Positions 10,449 through 17,769 of a stretch of 64,000 nt of DNA are shown piece by piece; positions within the stretch are counted from its first letter, which is position 1; each line of letters opens with the position of its first letter. Position numbers and translations under genes: made by a program. The stretch lies in assembly GCF_007860135.1 (NCBI RefSeq), contig NZ_SJPV01000002.1:124001-188000 (forward strand), written 5' to 3'. This DNA is from Novipirellula artificiosorum (GTDB taxonomy: Bacteria > Planctomycetota > Planctomycetia > Pirellulales > Pirellulaceae). Below the pieces are notes generated by a model. The model ran no database searches. It saw only the letters and a list, made by a program, of their open reading frames with translations, and was not told where the DNA came from.

Positions 10449-10454
10449 ATTATA
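10449..10454 (-). promoter_or_regulatory. candidate -10 box of ppk2
   Basis: On the minus strand the hexamer reads TATAAT, a perfect sigma-70 -10 box, about 45 bp before the ppk2 ATG. No good TTGACA lies 16-18 bp upstream, so support is partial. Confidence 0.35.
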
Positions 10455-10553
10455 CCGGACCCGAGTTTTGGAGGTGGCTGCCGCGCTCCCTCGACCTGGC
10501 TTTCTCAAACGGCCCTTTCTCAAGCGACGATACGATTGTCGAAAATGCCCTCG

Positions 10554-10700
10554 ATGGACATTGCCGCTTTGTGGGCGATTTGCTGTGATTTGCCGAATCA
10601 ATCTCGGACAGAGCGGCTAGCGCCTTGCCGCCGACTCTGCCGGTACGAAATACCGGCGGCTAGCGTCTTGCCGCTCATCTAACGTCGCTGTTCCAGTTAG
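10554..10700. repeat. MITE-like dispersed repeat, copy 1
   Basis: About 147 bp that match, in opposite orientation, the element at 62918-63063. Shared blocks include TTTGTGGGCGATTT, GCCGAATCAATCTCGGAC, GCGGCTAGCG(C/T)CTTGCCGC and the end CCAGTTAG. The centre is palindromic (GCGGCTAGCG facing CTTGCCGC). The right end lies over the stop codon of the adenylate-kinase-like gene: its TAA (10697-10699) belongs to the terminal CTAACTGG of the repeat. There is no open frame; it fills the spacer between ppk2 and that gene. Confidence 0.7.
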
Positions 10701-11953
10701 CCGCGACGAATTTCCGAGCCTCGAAAGCGGATGGCGATTCGATAGACCTTCTTTTGCCGACATTGCACTTCGCCCGTCTGCAGGTCAAAACGGATCGGGA
10801 CTTCATCTCGTTGTAGGTCAACACTGGCATGAAAGCCACGTTCCGAAAAGACATCGATCAGCATCTTTAGCGCCAACGGATTCTCCAGAACCGCATCTTC
10901 GGTGTTGATGCTGCAGTAGCCAGAAATCGCATGGCGAATCACGATCGGCATCATTTTTTGCTCGATCAGCTCAATCACCTGGTGGAACAGCTCGCCTTCC
11001 TTGATCTCGTAGCTGTCGAGCCGGCTGACGAGATCTCGGCGAGCGTGCAGTAGAATATCGCTCGCCAGGGAAATCCGCGATACGCTGTGGAAGGTTCGCG
11101 GATCCAGTTCCAGCGAACTTTGGTATTCCAATTCTTGGAAGATGTTATCCTTCACCACATCCATCGGCGCTTGCGCGTTGATAAAGTGGTAGTGGAAGAT
11201 TTGCTTGAGCGACACCAATGCGTCGTAGGTCTGCTCTTTGAAGACGCGGTACCGGTTCCGAGCCAAGTCTTCGTTGAAATCGGTTGGGCGTTCTTCCCAT
11301 AGCGTCCCAATGCCAGTGCGTTTGACTTCTTCGTTGTGAGCGATCACTTGGCGGCCTCGCTTCAATTGGCGAGCGATACTCTCGGCTTCATCAACGAACA
11401 GGACCATGATGTGAAAGCAGGGTTGTTTGAAATGAACTTGCTCAGGGGTCCCTGCGAATTCTCGCCGCAGCTTTTTCATTTCATCGTTGAGCATCTTCAA
11501 ACATTCGACTTGGACCTTCGTTCGTGGGAACCCGTCGAGAATCGCACCGGTTTGGTATTCGGGTTTCAGCAATTCGTGAAGTAGGATGTTCACGACTTCG
11601 GTATCACCGACCATGGACCCACGGGCCTTAAGCTTTTCCGCCTCAGGGCTACTAAGCAATTGGCTCACGACGATAGGTTCCGACGCGATGTCGCGAACTT
11701 TGCGGATGTAGTCCGTGTTGGTCCCCTTTCCTGCCCCCGGTGCACCACCGAGTAGGATCAACTCTTTTGGGAAATGGAGTTTTTCTCGCCCATATTCGTC
11801 CTCCAGTCGCTTCCAGACCGAGTTGAAAATCAACTGAGCATCTTTGACTTCAAGATCCGTTTGGGGGCGTTTTTTGTCGTGTAGTTCAGTGGCAGACGAA
11901 TTCACAGCAGATTCCGCGGCAAAAAGGTGAGTGGGGTTAAGCAAATCACCCAC
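10697..11953 (-). CDS. long adenylate-kinase-like nucleoside monophosphate kinase
   Basis: P-loop nucleoside monophosphate kinase. A helical leader (residues 1-62) precedes the P-loop GAPGAGKGT (70-78). The NMP-binding signature ILDGFPRT sits at 138-145 and the lid is short, lacking the zinc-finger cysteines: KRGRQVIAHNEEVKRTGIGTL, then a DFNEDLARNRYRVF segment that supplies the usual Asp and Arg. At 418 aa it is nearly twice a normal adenylate kinase; about 150 residues after the kinase (from ELEYQSSLELDP) form an extra helical and beta domain I do not recognise. Probably phosphorylates AMP or a related nucleotide. Its stop codon is contributed by the end of a dispersed repeat. Neighbour of ppk2 on the same strand. 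Confidence 0.85.
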   Translation of the reverse strand: MGDLLNPTHLFAAESAVNSSATELHDKKRPQTDLEVKDAQLIFNSVWKRLEDEYGREKLHFPKELILLGGAPGAGKGTNTDYIRKVRDIASEPIVVSQLLSSPEAEKLKARGSMVGDTEVVNILLHELLKPEYQTGAILDGFPRTKVQVECLKMLNDEMKKLRREFAGTPEQVHFKQPCFHIMVLFVDEAESIARQLKRGRQVIAHNEEVKRTGIGTLWEERPTDFNEDLARNRYRVFKEQTYDALVSLKQIFHYHFINAQAPMDVVKDNIFQELEYQSSLELDPRTFHSVSRISLASDILLHARRDLVSRLDSYEIKEGELFHQVIELIEQKMMPIVIRHAISGYCSINTEDAVLENPLALKMLIDVFSERGFHASVDLQRDEVPIRFDLQTGEVQCRQKKVYRIAIRFRGSEIRRG

Positions 11954-12089
11954 CAGGATACCGTTTCCGCGATAAGATTCACGGGCCCCTCTACAAAGTT
12001 TGTTGTTTCGCCGGTTGTTGGGTCACCGTAGCGTGGCAGAGTGTCGCATTGAACCGAGCTGGAAGCGACGAACGCCGAGAGGGAGGCAT

Positions 12090-12132
12090 AAAAAAAGGCG
12101 AGGCCGATCCCGAAAGACCGACCACGCCTCGC
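12090..12132 (-). terminator. Rho-independent terminator (minus strand)
   Basis: Read on the minus strand, a perfect 7-bp stem GCGAGGC/GCCTCGC (12126-12132 with 12098-12104) encloses a partly paired loop and is followed by seven T residues (12090-12096). No annotated gene longer than 30 codons lies just upstream on this strand, so it implies a short transcript such as the small open frame at 12145-12237. Confidence 0.6.
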
Positions 12133-12144
12133 ACGGGGGGACGC

Positions 12145-12237
12145 TTAATATCTTGGTGAGTATGTCGCAGCTGTTTTGCGTCCCTCGTACACCTCTAAGA
12201 TTACTTCGGCTCTGCCGGTTTGGTACTCCTTGATCAA
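12145..12237 (-). CDS. possible 30-residue small protein
   Basis: A TTG-initiated frame of 30 codons ending in TAA, just before a minus-strand terminator. The predicted peptide contains AEVILEVYEGRKTAATYSPRY, which looks like a real protein C-terminus (balanced composition, amphipathic beta-strand). There is no strong ribosome site. An ATG frame that begins at 12286 (MSVTTSLAVFVKVAKKIDQ) is in the neighbouring frame and would join this one by a +1 shift near CAAGGAG, so a longer 46-residue product with a frameshift is an alternative. Function unknown; support is the sequence composition and the terminator. Confidence 0.35.
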   Translation of the reverse strand: MIKEYQTGRAEVILEVYEGRKTAATYSPRY

Positions 12238-12251
12238 TCTTTTTGGCTACT

Positions 12252-12280
12252 TTGACAAAAACGGCTAGCGAAGTTGTTAC
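12252..12280 (+). promoter_or_regulatory. candidate sigma-70 promoter
   Basis: A perfect TTGACA (12252-12257) is followed after 17 bp by TGTTAC, a weak -10 match. It points toward the FG-GAP/sialidase gene about 180 bp downstream. Only the -35 box is convincing. Confidence 0.3.
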
Positions 12281-12456
12281 ACTCATGTCGGTCGTAGTGA
12301 TCGTGAGATCGAGTCTTCCTGGGCCACGTCGATGGTGCAGGTTTGCCTGGGTGCGTCAAACGCTGCGAGTTGCAATCGAAGTCTAACGAACGACCGGACA
12401 ATCGATGTTGTCGTGTAGGCTGTCCGCCTGCAAACTAGCCCGGTGGTGGTTTGAAC

Positions 12457-15400
12457 ATGATGAATGCGGGTGTACTGATGAGAACAACTTTTTTTCTACT
12501 TGGCTTGGTAGTATGGGGCAGTGTTCATGCCGAAGAATTGCAGTGGAAGCTGCAACCGCTCCAATACAATCATCCTGGCTTGGAAGTGGATCTTGGTGTC
12601 GGCTTATGGGCGTTCCCCTTGCCGATCGACTATGACAACGATGGGGATATGGACTTGCTCGTCGGTTGCCCCGATAAGCCCTCCAACGGAACCTACTTCT
12701 TTGAGAATCCGTCCCAGGATGCAAGCGTAGCGATGCCGATCTTTAAGCCGGGGGTTCGCATCGGTAACGGCTACCAGTACATGATGCTCAGCGTCGTTGG
12801 TGAGGAATCGGTCGTTCTGACACCTGGGAAGGAGTTCCGACGAGATCCTGCCAGCGGAGAATTTGATTTCAGCAAGCCGGTCAAGATCGATGCGATCACG
12901 AACCCCAATAGCCAGTCCAAAGGACGCGTACGCGGCAACATGTGGCGATACGTTGACTATGACGGTGATGGCGACCACGACCTTATTGTGGGCTGTGGTG
13001 ATTGGTCGGATCTCGGCTGGGATCATGCCTACGACAACCGTGGTGTTTGGCGCAATGGTCCGCTTCACGGATACGTTTATCTGATCGCGAACGAAGGCAC
13101 CGATGAAAAGCCTGTCTACGAGAAAACTCCGCAACGGTTAGCGGCGGGAGGTGGTGAGATTGACGTCTATGGATGGCCATGCCCCAATCTGGCGGACTTC
13201 GACGGTGATGGTGACCTTGATCTGCTCTGTGGTGAGTTTCTCGACGGCTTTACCTATTTCCAGAACACCGGATCACGACAGCAGCCCAGTTATGCTGCGG
13301 GACAGAAATTGACCAACTCCGACGGTGAACCGTTGGCGATGCATCTGCAGATGATCACGCCGACGGCGATTGATTGGGATTGCGACGGGGATTTGGATTT
13401 GATTGTCGGTGATGAAGACGGTCGCGTCGCGCTAGTCAACAACACGGGCCAATGGAACGATCGCACTCCTGTGTTCGACGCACCTCGCTACTTCCGGCAG
13501 CAGGCGGACACGCTGAAGTTCGGAGCACTGGCCACCCCTTTCGTCTACGACTGGGACGCGGACGGTGACGAGGACATCCTTTGTGGCAACACCGCCGGAT
13601 CGATTGGATGGTTCGAGAATTTGGGCGAAGGCGAAAAGGGTTTGCCGAAATGGAATGCCCCCGTGCTGCTGCAGTCCAAGACGGAGCAGGGGCAGCTTGC
13701 ACCGTTCCGAGTCATGGCCGGCCCCGCCGGTTCGATCCAGGGACCGTGTGAGGCAAAGTGGGGCTACACGACGTTGTCGGTTGCGGATTGGGACGACGAT
13801 GGGGATGGTGATATTGTGTACAACTCGATTCTCGGACGGGTCGGGCTGTTGCAAAACGACTCGGGGGTATTACAGGAAGCCAAGTTCGACACAGGGATCC
13901 GCGAATTGCCGCCCAAATGGTATTGGTGGCAAACGCCATCGGAGGTGACCTTAACGCAGTGGCGTACAACGCCCTTGGCCATTGACTTTGATGTCGACCA
14001 AACGCTTGATTTGGTGATGCTCGACCAGCAAGGCTATTTGACACTTCGTCGCGGCGGTGGGGTTGCGGAACGCATCTTTGTCGATGAAGACAACCGGCCC
14101 TTGCAACTCAACGCGGGCAGTTGCGGGCGATCGGGACGGGTCAAATTGGCCGTCGTCGATTGGGATGGTGATTCCCGGCTGGATGTCTTGGTCAATTCCG
14201 AAAATGCAACTTGGTACCGCAATTGTGAAGACCGCGATGGCAACATCGTGATGAAGAAGATCGGGAACTTGGCGCGGCGAAATGTGGCAGGCCACACGTC
14301 AAGCCCGGCTGTTGCCGACTTCAGCGGTGATGGCCAACCCGATTTGCTCGTTGGGAGCGAGAATGGGCGGATCTACTACATTGCACATCAGGATTGTGTT
14401 CCGTATCCGGCCGAGCAAACGCAGGCACGCCCACCTCATGCACAGCAGACCATCAAATTCCCAGGATTGATCCGTGAAGAATTTGTTTTCACGAAGGCAC
14501 CGTTCGAGCAGTGTCATGCATCGACGATTTGTGAAACCACTCGTGGTTTTGTCGCAGCTTGGTTTGGTGGAACCAAAGAAGGGAAAGAAGACGTCTGCAT
14601 CTGGACCAGCTACCACGATGGGACAGGTTGGACAAGTCCAACCAAAGTGGCGGATGGAGTCCAGCATCGCGATTTGCGATACCCGTGTTGGAACCCCGTC
14701 TTGTATCAGCCGCCTGGTGATGCGCCAACGTTGTTGTTCTTCAAAGTTGGCCCAAAACCGGATGCGTGGTGGGGCGAGATGATGGTCAGCTACGATCGAG
14801 GGCGAACGTTCGTCGGACGCAAGCGGTTGCCAGAGCATATTGATGGGCCGGTTCGATGCAAACCGATGTTGCTCGATGATGGCCACACGTTGTTGTGTGG
14901 ATCGTCTACGGAGTTCGATGGTTGGCGCGTCCATTTCGAGACGGTTACCCTGCTTGATGGTGTGCCCAGCGGTACGTGGGGCCGAATCGGACCGATTAAC
15001 AACGCAACGGAGTACAATGCGATTCAACCAACCTTCCTTACCCATCCTGATGGCCGGATTCAAATCCTCTGTCGAACAAAGGAAGGAGTGATCGCTACGA
15101 GTGAATCGTCGGACCAGGGGCAATCGTGGTCCGAGATGCAAGCGACCGAGCTGCCCAACCCCAATGCAGGCATCGAAACGGTAACGCTCGACGACGGTCG
15201 CCATCTGCTCCTCTACAATCCCCTTGACTCAGGTGCAAGTGGTTGGGGAAAACGAGGTATCTTAAGTTTGGCCATTTCCGACGATGGCCAAACTTGGAGC
15301 CCCGTGGGTGAACTCGAACGCGAAGAAAAGTCCGAGTTCAGCTATCCGGCAATGATTCAGGCTGCGGATGGGAGCGTTCATATTACGTACACCTGGAAAC

Positions 15401-15471
15401 GGAATCGAATCAAGCACGTGGTGATCGATCCGAAGGCAATTTCTGTGGATGGAACGATACGGGGGAATTGA
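12457..15471 (+). CDS. secreted FG-GAP (VCBS) repeat protein fused to a sialidase-like propeller
   Basis: About 1000 aa with two halves. After the signal peptide (MRTTFFLLGLVVWGSVHAEE), residues to about 650 hold repeated FG-GAP/VCBS blades with calcium-binding loops such as DYDNDGDMDLL, DYDGDGDHDLI, DFDGDGDLDLL, DWDCDGDLDLI and DWDDDGDGDIV. From about 670 the protein changes to a BNR/sialidase-like domain (ICETTRGFVAAWFGGTKEGKEDV, then the Asp-box-like SYDRGRTF and SDDGQTWSP). Start codons are possible at 12451 (TTG), 12457, 12460 and 12478 (ATG); 12478 puts the signal peptide first. Probably an exported glycan-binding hydrolase. Sialidase activity is not certain, since planctomycete BNR proteins have varied substrates. 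Confidence 0.82.
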   Translation: MMNAGVLMRTTFFLLGLVVWGSVHAEELQWKLQPLQYNHPGLEVDLGVGLWAFPLPIDYDNDGDMDLLVGCPDKPSNGTYFFENPSQDASVAMPIFKPGVRIGNGYQYMMLSVVGEESVVLTPGKEFRRDPASGEFDFSKPVKIDAITNPNSQSKGRVRGNMWRYVDYDGDGDHDLIVGCGDWSDLGWDHAYDNRGVWRNGPLHGYVYLIANEGTDEKPVYEKTPQRLAAGGGEIDVYGWPCPNLADFDGDGDLDLLCGEFLDGFTYFQNTGSRQQPSYAAGQKLTNSDGEPLAMHLQMITPTAIDWDCDGDLDLIVGDEDGRVALVNNTGQWNDRTPVFDAPRYFRQQADTLKFGALATPFVYDWDADGDEDILCGNTAGSIGWFENLGEGEKGLPKWNAPVLLQSKTEQGQLAPFRVMAGPAGSIQGPCEAKWGYTTLSVADWDDDGDGDIVYNSILGRVGLLQNDSGVLQEAKFDTGIRELPPKWYWWQTPSEVTLTQWRTTPLAIDFDVDQTLDLVMLDQQGYLTLRRGGGVAERIFVDEDNRPLQLNAGSCGRSGRVKLAVVDWDGDSRLDVLVNSENATWYRNCEDRDGNIVMKKIGNLARRNVAGHTSSPAVADFSGDGQPDLLVGSENGRIYYIAHQDCVPYPAEQTQARPPHAQQTIKFPGLIREEFVFTKAPFEQCHASTICETTRGFVAAWFGGTKEGKEDVCIWTSYHDGTGWTSPTKVADGVQHRDLRYPCWNPVLYQPPGDAPTLLFFKVGPKPDAWWGEMMVSYDRGRTFVGRKRLPEHIDGPVRCKPMLLDDGHTLLCGSSTEFDGWRVHFETVTLLDGVPSGTWGRIGPINNATEYNAIQPTFLTHPDGRIQILCRTKEGVIATSESSDQGQSWSEMQATELPNPNAGIETVTLDDGRHLLLYNPLDSGASGWGKRGILSLAISDDGQTWSPVGELEREEKSEFSYPAMIQAADGSVHITYTWKRNRIKHVVIDPKAISVDGTIRGN

Positions 15472-15515
15472 CGCGGGGGAATTGATCGGCTCGAGGGGGA
15501 GCCAGCTTTATCGGG

Positions 15516-16478
15516 TCAGTGCGAATGGCCCTGATGGTCGTCGGGGGTGTGATCCGAGTCTGCTTCGAAGCCATGGTCATGGACGTGATCTTCGTCCGGT
15601 GCGTGTTCCGCACTGTGCTGCGGGTGCGGTCCATGGCTGTGACCCGGCAAGTTCTCGATCACAACCGCAAGTCCTACCCCCAAAAGCAACGCGGCGGTCA
15701 GTTTACCTCGGTCGTGGTCGTGAAAAGCGACCTCCGGCAAGAGGTCTGCGAGTGCGATGCCGAGGAAGAATCCGCCTGAGATTGCCAAGCCCCATCCTAG
15801 GATCGCCTGCTCTCCGGCAAACTGGGTCGCGCCGACATAGAAGCACGCGGCGCCGATCGGGCAAGCCAGCGAGAACGAGAAGTTCGCAATGTTTTGAGCG
15901 GTGGGTGACCAGTTTTGTTTGTTCATGACCGAAGTGATGGCAAACGCATCGAGTGGTTTATGCAAGGCGACGGCCAAGAAGGTTCCAAGGCCCGCTAACC
16001 CAAGCCAAGCGCCATGTTGGGCATCCGCCAACACGCTGCTGGCAAGTGCCACACCGTCGACCAACGTATGGAGGGCAAGTCCAAAAAACAGCCCTGCCCA
16101 ACTGAGGCCTTTGGAATCATGATGATGGTGATCATGATCGTGTGATCCATCGGGATGGTTGTGGGAGCAACCTTCCGACTCGGCGTCGTCTTCCACCGGC
16201 ACACCATGATCATGGGTATGAAACAAGCGGATCAACAAGAACATCACGATCAAGCCGATCAAGCCGCCGATCCCCATCTTTGAGCCAGATTGCAGAATCT
16301 CACCTCCATGCGGTAGCAGATGCAGCATCGCGATGCCCAGCATCAAGCCACCGACGCCGCTCATCAACAATTGGGTCCGCAAATGGGTCATTCTCAAGAT
16401 TGTCGACAACCGTCCTCCGGCGACGGACGCGATGATAATCAGCAAACAATAGACGACGAGTAGGATTCCGGGTGACAT
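15516..16478 (-). CDS. ZIP-family divalent metal transporter, His-rich
   Basis: Inner-membrane importer, probably of zinc. About eight hydrophobic segments; metal-site motifs are HTLVDGVAL (TM4) and HKPLDAFAI (TM5), as in ZIP proteins. A His/Asp-rich cytoplasmic loop (DGSHDHDHHHHDSK, near residues 110-125) follows TM3, and a second His-rich tail (HGPHPQHSAEH onwards, ending HQGHSH) closes the protein. 320 aa is normal for the GufA/ZupT-like group. Divergent from a Fur-family gene across a 334-bp spacer holding palindromic operator candidates, which suggests repression by that regulator when metal is replete. Confidence 0.9.
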   Translation of the reverse strand: MSPGILLVVYCLLIIIASVAGGRLSTILRMTHLRTQLLMSGVGGLMLGIAMLHLLPHGGEILQSGSKMGIGGLIGLIVMFLLIRLFHTHDHGVPVEDDAESEGCSHNHPDGSHDHDHHHHDSKGLSWAGLFFGLALHTLVDGVALASSVLADAQHGAWLGLAGLGTFLAVALHKPLDAFAITSVMNKQNWSPTAQNIANFSFSLACPIGAACFYVGATQFAGEQAILGWGLAISGGFFLGIALADLLPEVAFHDHDRGKLTAALLLGVGLAVVIENLPGHSHGPHPQHSAEHAPDEDHVHDHGFEADSDHTPDDHQGHSH

Positions 16479-16538
16479 GCGACCTTTCCAAGAGTCAGAG
16501 ATTCAGATCCACGATTCAATGTTGCACAATGTACGGTG

Positions 16539-16590
16539 ATGCAAACGGTTTGCATATAGGGCAGCGGGTCTACTTGCATAATGGTTGCAT
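16539..16590. promoter_or_regulatory. candidate Fur/Zur operator pair
   Basis: ATGCAAACGGTTTGCAT at 16539-16555 is a perfect palindrome (7-3-7). A second site at 16574-16590 reads TTGCATAATGGTTGCAT; its reverse complement matches the first at 12 of 17 positions. Both lie 60-110 bp before the ZIP start and upstream of the divergent Fur-family gene. Fur-family proteins are known to bind such AT-flanked inverted repeats; assignment to this regulator is inference from position. Confidence 0.55.
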
Positions 16591-16812
16591 TCGCATAGAA
16601 TCAAGGCTTGGCTGAGGTTGATGGTCTGATGGCCCCGCCTGCTTTATCCAAAAGAGGAATCGAGGTTAAGGGTGCTGGCCTTTGCCGTCCAGGATTGGTC
16701 CTGGCAGCATGATTCTCGTCAGACTAAGTTCTGACCTACCCGAAAAGCCAGCGGTGTCCAAGCAGGGGCGCATCGGGAATTTTTGGCGTGCAAGTGCGAA
16801 AATGGTAATTCC

Positions 16813-17244
16813 ATGAACAAACCATCCAAGTCGGTTGACGACGTCAAGCATGCGATTCGCGACGCGGGGCTGAGGGCGACGCCCGCGCGAATTGCAACAC
16901 TGAGGTTGCTGCGTCAGATGACGTCCCCACAAACCCACGCCTTTGTGGCCGATCATTTGGCGGCAAGTGGAATCGACAAAGCAACCGCGTTTCGCAACTT
17001 GAACGACATGAGCGAAGCAGGCTTGTTGCGTCGCAGTGAGCTTGGCGATCATGTTTGGCGTTTTGAGGCAATCGGTTCCGGAGAGCAGGTTGAGAGTGGG
17101 CATCCCCATTTCTTGTGTGTCGACTGTGGTAGGGTCTCTTGCCTTCAAGATGTCAAATTGACGGCCGGCAGCCGACGTGAGAGTGAAAAAGTGGGCGAAG
17201 TCACGGAGATCCTGCTCCGCGGGCATTGCAATGCTTGCCGTTAA
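16813..17244 (+). CDS. Fur-family metalloregulator, probably Zur-like
   Basis: 143-aa repressor of the Fur family. I start at ATG 16813; an upstream TTG at 16783 would add MACKCENGNS. Winged helix: LRATPARIATLRLL (20-33), recognition helix DKATAFRNLNDMSEAGLL (55-72). Structural zinc cysteines are present as C102-x2-C105 (FLCVDCG) and C139-x2-C142 (HCNAC); HPHF (97-100) is the usual second metal site. Divergent position from a ZIP transporter makes a zinc-responsive role the best guess; iron or manganese sensing cannot be excluded. A 27-bp inverted repeat follows the stop by 29 bp. Confidence 0.88.
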   Translation: MNKPSKSVDDVKHAIRDAGLRATPARIATLRLLRQMTSPQTHAFVADHLAASGIDKATAFRNLNDMSEAGLLRRSELGDHVWRFEAIGSGEQVESGHPHFLCVDCGRVSCLQDVKLTAGSRRESEKVGEVTEILLRGHCNACR

Positions 17245-17273
17245 GAACCAATGAGTAAAAAACAGACTGCGCA

Positions 17274-17346
17274 CGTTGGAGTGGTAGGCTTTAGCCGATT
17301 CAGCAAGGATTCAGCACGCAATCGGCTAAAGCCTACCACTCCAACG
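17274..17346. repeat. 27-bp perfect inverted repeat
   Basis: Arms at 17274-17300 and 17320-17346 are exact reverse complements, separated by a 19-nt loop. The inner words are GTGGTAGGCTTTAGCCGATT and its complement. There is no T-tract, so it is a palindromic intergenic repeat rather than a textbook terminator, although the RNA hairpin would be very stable and could end or protect the Fur-family transcript. Confidence 0.8.
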
Positions 17347-17769
17347 CATCATCCGGGCTAGCGTGAAATCGATTCGAGTCATCGTCGGGATTTGGCCGCG
17401 GGGGCTTGGGGGTTTGAGTTAGCGGTCAGTGGCATTGCGGCCACAGGCCCGCTTTCCAGCAGGCAGACGAGTCGAAAGCCGTGTTTCATGAGACTTGCTA
17501 CCAAGGTTTTTCAGAATCGAGGATTCTGGGGGAGGGAGGTGCTTTTTGTGGGCAGGGAGTCAATCGGCACGTCGCTTCGGGTATACTGGGCCTGAACGCG
17601 GCATAACGTTCGGTTGTTGACGTCGCCGTTCACTGTAACATCGCTTTCCGTTCCCATGTAGCGTCCCCGTGGTGTCGGGTCAGCACGGTTGTTTTCGCTA
17701 CTTGACGAGCCTGTTGCTTCGCTCGTTTTCCTTCATCCTTTCCCGCCTGATTACTGGAGCCCGCTTCTA
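17347..17769. other. gene-free spacer
   Basis: About 420 bp between the hairpin and the Tat oxidoreductase. A 67-codon frame at 17392-17595 has no ribosome site and no protein-like features. I see no clear promoter or repeat here. Confidence 0.5.

Noticed and set aside
14299-15204. 301-codon minus-strand frame
   Set aside because: Antisense to the FG-GAP/sialidase gene, whose domains are clear; no export or family signal in the shadow frame.
17392-17595. 67-codon frame in the spacer after the Fur-family gene
   Set aside because: No ribosome site, composition not coding-like, and no neighbour context.
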